Part shown: positions 1-6,200 of the stretch, piece by piece
Layout of the letters: every line of letters starts with the position of its first letter
Position numbering within the stretch: the stretch's first letter is position 1
Assembly: GCA_016927155.1 (NCBI GenBank)
Contig: JAFGNE010000065.1
Coordinates: 1-9,285, forward strand
Length of the DNA: 9,285 nucleotides
From: Candidatus Peregrinibacteria bacterium
GTDB taxonomy: Bacteria; Patescibacteriota; Gracilibacteria; UM-FILTER-43-11
Direction: 5' to 3'
Translations under genes and position numbers: made by a program
The notes under the pieces: generated by a model
Told to the model about the DNA's origin: nothing
The model's database searches: none
Seen by the model: only the letters and a program-made list of their open reading frames with translations

Positions 1-776
1 ATTTTGACATGGGGCAGGCCTACCTCACGCAATCCGGCCAGCTTTATCTGGAGGCCGCCATTATGAGTTTGGGCAAAGTGTTCGATTTCGGCCCCGTGTT
101 TCGGGCGGAAAAGTCAAAAACCCGCCGTCACCTGACCGAGTTTTGGATGATGGACGCGGAAATGGCTTTCCACGGGCACGAAGAAAACCTGAAAGTGCAG
201 GAAGAACTGATCACATACATCGTGAAATGCGTCCTGGAAAAAAACCTGAAGGACCTGGAAATCCTGGAACGAAACGTGGAACCGCTAAAAAAAATTGTTC
301 CGCCCTTTATCCTCAAAACCCACCGCGAAGTGGTGGATGAGCTGCGCGCAATGGGTTCTGACATCCAATACGACCACGACCTTGGCGGGGATGACGAGAC
401 GATGCTCACGAAAAAATACGACAAACCCATCTTCGTGGAAAAATATCCCGCCAAAGTGAAGGCGTTTTATATGAAGCGTGACCCGGAAAACCCCGAAGTC
501 GTGCTGAATGCCGACCTGCTCGCTCCCGAAGGATACGGCGAAATCATCGGCGGATCCCAACGTGAAGATGATTACGATGAGCTCCTGAAACGTATCAAAG
601 GGCATAAATTGCCCATTGAACAATTCAGCTGGTACCTCGACCTCCGCAAATACGGCTCCGTGCCGCACAGCGGTTTCGGCTATGGGCTGGAACGTATCAC
701 AGGCTGGATCTGCGGCGCCGAACACGTGCGCGAGACGATCCCCTTCCCCCGCATGATCAGCCGGCTCACGCCCTAG
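1..776 (+). CDS. asnS: Asparaginyl-tRNA synthetase, C-terminal part (5' end cut by window edge)
   Basis: This enzyme charges tRNA-Asn with asparagine in the cytoplasm (class II synthetase, subclass IIb). The frame is open from base 3 and enters from outside the window, so the ATG at 9 is an internal Met. The N-terminal anticodon-binding OB domain and motif 1 are missing, and what remains is most of the catalytic domain. Motif 2 is clear: the VFRAE segment lies near 96-110, with the ATP-binding Arg at 102-104, followed by KTRRHLTEFWMMDAE. The TRRHLTEFW form is typical of AsnRS rather than AspRS. GEIIGGSQRE follows near 535-565, and motif 3 is GFGYGLER at 672-695. The end, HVRETIPFPR and a few more residues, is the normal AsnRS C-terminus, so the 3' end is intact. 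The TAG stop (774-776) overlaps the stop of the convergent gene. Family assignment is firm. AspRS is the only alternative and fits worse. Confidence 0.95.
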   Translation, partial: FDMGQAYLTQSGQLYLEAAIMSLGKVFDFGPVFRAEKSKTRRHLTEFWMMDAEMAFHGHEENLKVQEELITYIVKCVLEKNLKDLEILERNVEPLKKIVPPFILKTHREVVDELRAMGSDIQYDHDLGGDDETMLTKKYDKPIFVEKYPAKVKAFYMKRDPENPEVVLNADLLAPEGYGEIIGGSQREDDYDELLKRIKGHKLPIEQFSWYLDLRKYGSVPHSGFGYGLERITGWICGAEHVRETIPFPRMISRLTP

Positions 777-1666
777 TGTTTAGCCAACCGGTACAGCCGG
801 TGCCAAAACGGCCTTAGCGTTATCTCTTTCGCCGGCGGATATTCAGCGATTTCCCCGCCGAATTTTTTCTTGAATTCCGTCACGCCGGCCCATGGGTGGT
901 TTTTGGCGCCTTCGGGGGCAATGCCGAGGAAATCATAATGTTTGCAACCGCGGCGTTTTGCCTCTTTGATCGCTTCCCACTGCACAAGGTAAGGGGCCAT
1001 CAGGTTGCGCTTGGAATGGTCGGAAGCGCCGTAATAATAAATGCCCCAATCGCCCGAATAAACAAAAATCCCGCCGGCAATCACCTGCCCCCCATGCCTG
1101 GCCAACAGCAACTGGGCGTCAGGCGAAAGGGCCTCCATCATTTTTTCGTAATAGGAAAAAGGGTGTATCCCGAACCCGTCGCGGTTGCCGGTTTTTTGGA
1201 GGATGGAATAAAAGGCGCCGACATCCCCGCTCAGCTCAACGGTAACCCTATGCTTTTCAGCCACCTTGATGTTGTAACGGCCCTTCGGGTGCATCTGTTT
1301 CAGGATGTCTTCTTCGCTGAGCGACAAATCAATGGCCAAACTGGTTTGCGGGTGGTGGTCGTGGCGCGCCGCCTGTAACGTATAACCCATGACGGGCAAC
1401 TCATTATAAGGCGACATGCGGATGAATACCGCTCTTTCTTTTTTACCGATTTCCACTATTTTTTTCAAAACTTCCGACAGGTTTTTTTCATCGCTAAAAA
1501 GCGGCCCGCGCGGGATTTCCAGCCAGCAAAGGCCAAGGGGTAAAAAGTGGCGTATGACCAAGGCGGAAGCGCCAGGCGCTTCCGCCGTCCAGGTTTTCCG
1601 GCCGACCGCCTCCTGGAACTTGCCCCATAAAGGACTTTGCCAAAGATTTTGGAACAGGTTTTCCAT
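773..1666 (-). CDS. FemX/MurM-like peptidoglycan branching aminoacyltransferase (FemAB family)
   Basis: The predicted product is 297 residues. FemAB-family enzymes transfer amino acids from aminoacyl-tRNA to the stem peptide of lipid-linked peptidoglycan precursors at the inner face of the membrane, using a double GNAT fold. Family hallmarks here: QSPLWGKFQ near residue 10; EIPRGPL near 50-56; QMHPKGRYNIKVAEK at 124-138; NRDGFGIHP at 161-169; YYYGASDHSKRN then APYLVQWEAI at 210-233; YDFLGIAP at 244-251; and a GVTEFKKKFGGE tail motif near 261. I chose the Met at 1666-1664 because its A is shared with the TGA stop of the gene upstream (TGATG). A start at 1717, 17 residues earlier, would lie inside that gene and before the usual family start. 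There is no Shine-Dalgarno motif, so translation probably depends on coupling. It is the last gene of the operon. The transferred amino acid cannot be predicted, and some FemAB relatives act on other acceptors. Confidence 0.88.
   Translation of the reverse strand: MENLFQNLWQSPLWGKFQEAVGRKTWTAEAPGASALVIRHFLPLGLCWLEIPRGPLFSDEKNLSEVLKKIVEIGKKERAVFIRMSPYNELPVMGYTLQAARHDHHPQTSLAIDLSLSEEDILKQMHPKGRYNIKVAEKHRVTVELSGDVGAFYSILQKTGNRDGFGIHPFSYYEKMMEALSPDAQLLLARHGGQVIAGGIFVYSGDWGIYYYGASDHSKRNLMAPYLVQWEAIKEAKRRGCKHYDFLGIAPEGAKNHPWAGVTEFKKKFGGEIAEYPPAKEITLRPFWHRLYRLAKH
833..868 (+). terminator. Candidate intrinsic terminator for asnS, inside the convergent gene
   Basis: CGGCGG (833-838) and CCGCCG (855-860) form a 6-bp all-GC stem with a 16-nt loop. 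AATTTTTTCTT follows at once. It lies 57 bases past the asnS stop and is antisense to the 3' end of the FemX-like gene. The stem is short and the loop long, so this is only a candidate. No better terminator is visible for asnS, because there is no intergenic space after it. Confidence 0.3.
1562..1586. repeat. Perfect 11-bp inverted repeat inside the FemX-like gene
   Basis: GGCGGAAGCGC (1562-1572) and GCGCTTCCGCC (1576-1586) are perfect reverse complements around a 3-nt CAG loop. The hairpin begins 79 bases downstream of the femX start and encodes AEAPGASA. No T-tract follows on either strand, so it is not a standard terminator. It may be chance in GC-rich coding sequence, a structure in the operon mRNA, or a copy of a dispersed palindrome. 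Confidence 0.6.
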
Positions 1667-2553
1667 CAGCGGAAATATTTGAAAATACTTATCAGGATGA
1701 CCCAGAGCACCTGGCAAAAAATCAGGAACAGCATTTCCTGCGGGCCGAAATACTGCTGCACCAAAACCACGCCCATGCCCACGTTGGGCAAAAGCATGTT
1801 GGCGGTGATCGCGGTCCGTTCAGCCTTGTCCGGCGAACAGACCAAAATAAGACGGGAAAAAAAATAGAGGATGAAATAAGAAATAAAGACAGACACGATC
1901 AGGCGGCTGTTGAGGAGGTTGGAGGCAAGCTCATGGGTATAAGGCGCCACCGCCGCAAAAAAGATGAGGAAAAGCAGCCCCAGGCTGATGCCGCGGTAAT
2001 ACCCTTTAGCTTTCCGGATCAGCCGGGGGCAGTACCGGTTGAGCGCGACGCTCAGGATAAAAGGGATGAAGACGATGAGGAGTAGCTTGATAAGCATGCC
2101 AATAATATCCACCTCCACGCTGGTCCGCATGAACGTTTCCAGGAAAAAGGGAATGGTAAAAGGCGAAAGCAGGTTGGTGGAAACGGCGTTAATGGTGGCG
2201 ATAGCGACATTCCCGCCGAAAATCCCCGCCACCGCGGGCGAGGCCACGGCCACCGGAAGGAGCATGAAAATGACGGCTCCAAGCATGAAATCAGGAAAAA
2301 ACCGACCCATGATCGGCATGATGATAAGCGGAGAAAGGATGAGGATCAGGATACTCACGTAAAACGGCTTGAGGGGCCTTTTAACCGCCTCTTTAAGGTC
2401 GCTCCAGTCAAGCGCCAGAAAAGAAGTGAAAAGGAGCGCCCCCAGGATCCAGTTGGTGTAAGGGAAAAAAATTTTACCGATTCCCGGAACGGCAAACGCC
2501 GCCGGGATGGCCATAAGGGGGATGAAATTCATCAGTGCGCTTGGGATTTTCAT
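1666..2553 (-). CDS. BASS-family (bile acid:sodium symporter-like) integral membrane transporter
   Basis: This is a 295-residue, very hydrophobic protein with about ten membrane segments (roughly residues 8-24, 34-48, 62-81, 88-110, 117-138, 150-172, 187-204, 217-239, 248-268 and 272-292). That is the topology and length of bacterial BASS carriers, which move organic anions such as bile acids, pantoate or 2-keto acids. Family-like segments are LALDWSDLKEAVKRP (46-60) after the second helix, the crossover GGNVAIATINAVSTNLLSP (113-131), and RTAITANMLLPNVGMG (246-261) before the last helix. Residues that bind sodium in structurally known members look replaced: no SN pair is seen after SPA at 105-107, and the usual ExGxQN reads NMLLPN. 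The substrate and coupling ion are therefore open. It starts 2 bases after the purN stop (TAATCATG) with no Shine-Dalgarno motif and ends in the TGATG overlap with the next gene. An auxin-efflux-type carrier (AEC) is a less likely alternative. Confidence 0.78.
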   Translation of the reverse strand: MKIPSALMNFIPLMAIPAAFAVPGIGKIFFPYTNWILGALLFTSFLALDWSDLKEAVKRPLKPFYVSILILILSPLIIMPIMGRFFPDFMLGAVIFMLLPVAVASPAVAGIFGGNVAIATINAVSTNLLSPFTIPFFLETFMRTSVEVDIIGMLIKLLLIVFIPFILSVALNRYCPRLIRKAKGYYRGISLGLLFLIFFAAVAPYTHELASNLLNSRLIVSVFISYFILYFFSRLILVCSPDKAERTAITANMLLPNVGMGVVLVQQYFGPQEMLFLIFCQVLWVILISIFKYFR

Positions 2554-2555
2554 GA

Positions 2556-3143
2556 TTATTTTTTAGGGAGTTTATTTTCCGCGAACATCCGGACGACCTT
2601 GGGGTACCATTCTTTTTCCAGCCCCTGAACCTTGTCTTTCAGTTTTTCCGCCGTATCGCCCGCCTCAACAGGCACGGATTTCTGGAAGACGATGGGGCCG
2701 GTATCCACGCCCTCATCAATGAAATGGATCGTCATGCCGGTTTCCTTATCGTCGTCATCCAGCACTTCCTGGTGCACCGATAAATCCATACCCGGGTGCC
2801 TGGGCAGCAGGCTGGGATGGATATTGATGATCCTGTTTTTGTACCGGCGGACCATTTCAGGACCAATGATACGCATGTACCCGCCCAGCACCACCAAATC
2901 GACCTTCAGCCCATCGAGGACTTTCATCACTTCCAGGTCAAATTCCTCACGGGTTTTATCCGTTTGGTCAATCGCGTAAACGGGGATGCCGGCCGCCTTC
3001 GCCTTTTCCGCGGCCCCGCAATGGGGCTTGTTGGTGATGAGGCAGGCGATTTCAACATTTTCAAGTTCGCCCCGCGCCTTCGCGTCGAGGAATGACTGGA
3101 AATTGGTGCCCCGTGTGGAAGCGAGTACCGCGATTTTATACAT
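2556..3143 (-). CDS. purN: Phosphoribosylglycinamide (GAR) formyltransferase, PurN type
   Basis: This enzyme transfers a formyl group from 10-formyltetrahydrofolate to GAR, the third step of de novo purine synthesis, in the cytoplasm. The protein is 195 residues, a normal length, with a single formyltransferase domain. The catalytic triad is present: Asn107 and His109 in NIHPSLLPRHPG, and Asp147 in DEGVDTGP, matching Asn106, His108 and Asp144 of the E. coli enzyme. GGYMRIIGPEMV (87-98) is the conserved folate-side strand. The phosphate-binding loop reads STRGTN (9-14) where most family members have SGxG[ST]N, a mild departure. The start is fixed by the N-terminal beta strand MYKIAVLAS. It is the first gene of a three-gene minus-strand operon, and no other purine gene is in the window. 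A TATAAT box ends six bases before the ATG, which suggests a leaderless transcript. Confidence 0.96.
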   Translation of the reverse strand: MYKIAVLASTRGTNFQSFLDAKARGELENVEIACLITNKPHCGAAEKAKAAGIPVYAIDQTDKTREEFDLEVMKVLDGLKVDLVVLGGYMRIIGPEMVRRYKNRIINIHPSLLPRHPGMDLSVHQEVLDDDDKETGMTIHFIDEGVDTGPIVFQKSVPVEAGDTAEKLKDKVQGLEKEWYPKVVRMFAENKLPKK

Positions 3144-3149
3144 GCCCCA

Positions 3150-3179
3150 ATTATACCTTCCCTCCCCTTAAACGAAAAA
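3150..3179 (-). promoter_or_regulatory. Promoter of the purN operon, predicted leaderless
   Basis: On the minus strand there is a perfect TATAAT at 3155-3150, preceded by GG (GGTATAAT). Standard spacing puts +1 at base 3143, the A of the purN ATG. The -35 region is poor: only T-rich sequence (TTTTTCG, about 3179-3173) sits 17-18 bp upstream. A purine-rich run (GGGGAGGGAAGG, 3167-3156) fills the spacer. It could act as a Shine-Dalgarno element only if transcription began further upstream, and it then lies 12 or more bases from the ATG, which is too far to be convincing. Confidence 0.6.
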
Positions 3180-3196
3180 CGGATTAATGATAAACT
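3168..3196 (+). promoter_or_regulatory. Candidate promoter of the alpha-2-macroglobulin gene
   Basis: TTAAAC (3168-3173) and TAAACT (3191-3196) are 17 bp apart, and the -10 is preceded by TGA (3188-3190), an extended -10 (TGn). Neither hexamer is close to consensus (3/6 and 4/6). The predicted +1 is near 3203, giving a leader of about 18 nt without a Shine-Dalgarno motif. The element is interleaved with the divergent purN promoter in a 77-bp intergenic region, so the two could interfere or share a regulator. Confidence 0.35.
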
Positions 3197-3220
3197 AAAC
3201 AGGCATCTAATTCAGACATC

Positions 3221-6200
3221 ATGTCGACCAAAAACCTTCCCCTAAAAATAATGGCCTTTGCCATCGGAGGCGTCTTTTTAGCCGCGGCCTTCGTTTTTGT
3301 GGGCGTGCAGATCCAAAACGGGCAATTTGGAGTCCTGCCGGAAATCATGGATTTCCCGCCCATACAGAAAGTTTCCGAAAATTCGCGCCTTTACCTGGCG
3401 TTTCCGGAAAAAATGGACAAGACGGACACCATCAAGAATATTGAAGGGCCGGAAGGGCTTAAGGGAAACGCTTATTTCAAAGATAACGTGCTCATTTTTG
3501 AGCCGGAAAAAAAGCTGGAATCGGGAAAGACATATGCTTTTCATTTATCCTCCAAAACACTGACGGCCGCCGGCAAACCGGTAAATCGGGAAATGGAATA
3601 CAAATTCACGGTGGCGGGCCCGCCAAAAGTTTCATCGCGTTTTCCTTTGCCGGATGCCGCGGACATTCCCGGTAATTCCAAAATCACGCTTATTTTCGAC
3701 AGGCCTATCATCCCCCTTTCAGCCTTGCAGGGCAACGGGGCAAAAGTGAACGCGAATGACTTGCCCCTCTCCATAAGCCCTTATGTGGCGGGCCGCTGGA
3801 GGTGGCTCAGTACCGCGGCCGTCCAGTTTGAACCGGCGGGCGGCCTCACTCTCGCGACAAATTATACGGTAACAGCCCCTCCGGGAATCACCGACATTCT
3901 GGGCGATAAGACAACCGAAGATTTTTCATGGAGCTTCACCACGCTGCGGCCAAAAATCATTGCGGGTGACCCCCCCGGGAATGGCCCAAAAGTGGGGCCC
4001 ACGCCCAAGCTGATACTCAGCTTCAACCAGGATACGGACTTGAATTCAGCACGGGAATTAACCAAGCTCTACCAGGATAAAAACGTCAAAAACCCCAAAG
4101 GGGAAATCGGGCTGCCGCTTGAGGAGCTTGCATTCAATATTTCCTATTTCGAGGAAAAAATAGAGGGCAAAACAACGGTTTACAGAAACCGCATAGCCGT
4201 GGAACCCCAGAGTCCGCTACCTCTCGATTCTTATTTCCTTTTAAAGGCCATGGCCGGCATTCGCGGGCTTGAAGGGGATTTGGGAAGCGAGGCGGAATTC
4301 AGCGTCCGTTTCGCCACCGTAGGCGACATGAAGGCGGAACTGGCCGACCAGGAAAACTACGGCCTGCATTTAAAGTTCACGAATCCCGTTAATGATGAAA
4401 CGCTGAAAGGCGCCATCGAAATCAGCCCGAAACCGGATAAGTGGGAAGAGGCCAAAATCCAGACGTACGAATGGTCCGACCACCGCGACCTTTATATCTA
4501 TCCGGCCCTGAAGCCGAGCACGGAATATACCATAACGCTCGCCGGGACCATTGAAGATGATTACGGCCAAAAGCTGGCGGGACCTTACACGTTTACCAAA
4601 AAAATGCCGCCGCTCGATCCTGATGTGTACATTGAAAGCAAAGGGGATTTCGGCATCTTCGAGGCGGGCCATTCCCCCATTTACCGTCTGCACGCCACCA
4701 ACGTGAGCCGGCTTGGCGTAGAGTTCGCCCGCGTGCCCTTCACCGAATTCCTGAAGATCCGGCAGACCAGGATGAAAAATTATGAGTCGCGGCCTGATCT
4801 TTCTAAATTTATCAGTTACAAAACCATTGCCGTCCCACTGAAAAACGAACTCGATGAATCTGAATTGGTCGAATTCAAAATTGAAAAGGAAACGGGCGGA
4901 AAACTGGTACCCGGCATTTACGCCTTAAGCGTGCGGGCTCCGGAGTACAAAAAAACCTGGGGGGATTTTGGCCCTATCGTGCACTACCGGTATTTCACGC
5001 TCACGGGCACGGCGCTGACGCTTAAGTATTCTTCGGAAAAAGCGTTGGTTTGGGCCGTGGATATGGAAACGGGAGCACCCGTGGAGGGCATGGACATCGC
5101 TTTCCATACGCTCGATGGCGACATAAAGCTTACGGGAAAAACCGATAAAAACGGCTTTTTTGAGGCCCCGTTCGAAATCAGGGACTTCAAGACGCAAAAC
5201 AACGAATGGATGCCGGAGTTTTGGGTAACCGGATCAAAGGGCGGCGATTTCGCCTTTGTGGGCAGCGAATGGAACAACGGCATGGAACCCTGGCAATTCG
5301 GGGTGTCTGAAGACATCCGCGGAGCTTCACAGCCCGATATGCGGCTGGATTCGTATATTTATACTGAACGCTCGCTTTACCGCGCCGGCGATACCGTTCA
5401 CTATAAGGCGATCTTACGCTTGCGCGACAGGAATGGCGTTTACCAGGTGCCGAAAGGCAAGCAGGCGTTGGTCATGGTGCAGGATGCGGAAGGCAATGAA
5501 ATTTACAGCAAAACACTGAAAGTGAATGAATTCGGAAGCGTCAGCGATGATTTCCCCACCGACCCAAAGGCTTCGCTTGGGCTTTACAGCATCAACCTGC
5601 ATCTTATTCCTGAAGAGAGCGTGGACAGTAACTGGGCTTACCATTCGTTCTACGTACTGGCCTACAGGAAGCCGGAATACAAAGTGGAAATCGAGCCCGT
5701 GGCCGCGGATTATTTTGACGGCGATACGCTTGAATTCGGCTTGGACGGCAGTTATTACTTCGGTGCGCCGATGGACGGGGCTAAAGTTCATTTCCGGGCC
5801 ACTTCCACCGATTACTGGTTCAACCGTTACACGGAAGGCTGGTATTCCTTCGCCCTTGATGAGGCCTGGTGCTTTTGGGATTGCGCCGTAAAAACGGTGA
5901 ATGTGACGGAAGGCGAAGGCAAGCTGGACGGCAAAGGCCATTTCAAAATCAGCTTCCCCGTAAAACTGGATGACAAAGCCATAAGCCAGGTCATCAATGT
6001 TGAAGCGGACGTGACCGACGTGAACAACCAAGTGGTGAGCGCCCGCAATTCGGTGCCGGTGCACAAGGCGCAAATTTATGTGGGCGTACAGCCCGATGAC
6101 TACGCGGTGGCACCCGGGAAGAAGGCCAAAGTGAACGTAATCGCGCTTACGCCGCAAGGCGAAGCAGCGGAAGGCCAAAAGGTGCTCGTGAAACTCTTTT

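Noticed and set aside
9..776. The ATG at 9 as the start of a short, paralogous AsnRS-like protein
   Set aside because: The frame is open upstream to the window edge and the encoded part begins in the middle of the catalytic domain, so this is a full gene cut by the window.
1..1666. A functional partnership in which AsnRS supplies Asn-tRNA to the neighbouring FemX-like enzyme
   Set aside because: The genes are convergent, not co-transcribed, and asnS is a general housekeeping gene. Nothing in the FemX sequence reveals which aminoacyl-tRNA it uses.
1664..1717. A longer FemX-like protein starting at 1717
   Set aside because: The extra 17 residues overlap the end of the transporter gene and precede the usual family start, while the Met at 1666 makes a TGATG coupling junction.
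5414..6178. A 254-codon minus-strand open frame inside the macroglobulin gene, with similar long ones at 7751-8422 and 8519-9091
   Set aside because: They are antisense to strongly conserved macroglobulin domains, resemble no known family, and are rich in His, Phe and Arg, as expected from the reverse reading of a codon-biased gene.
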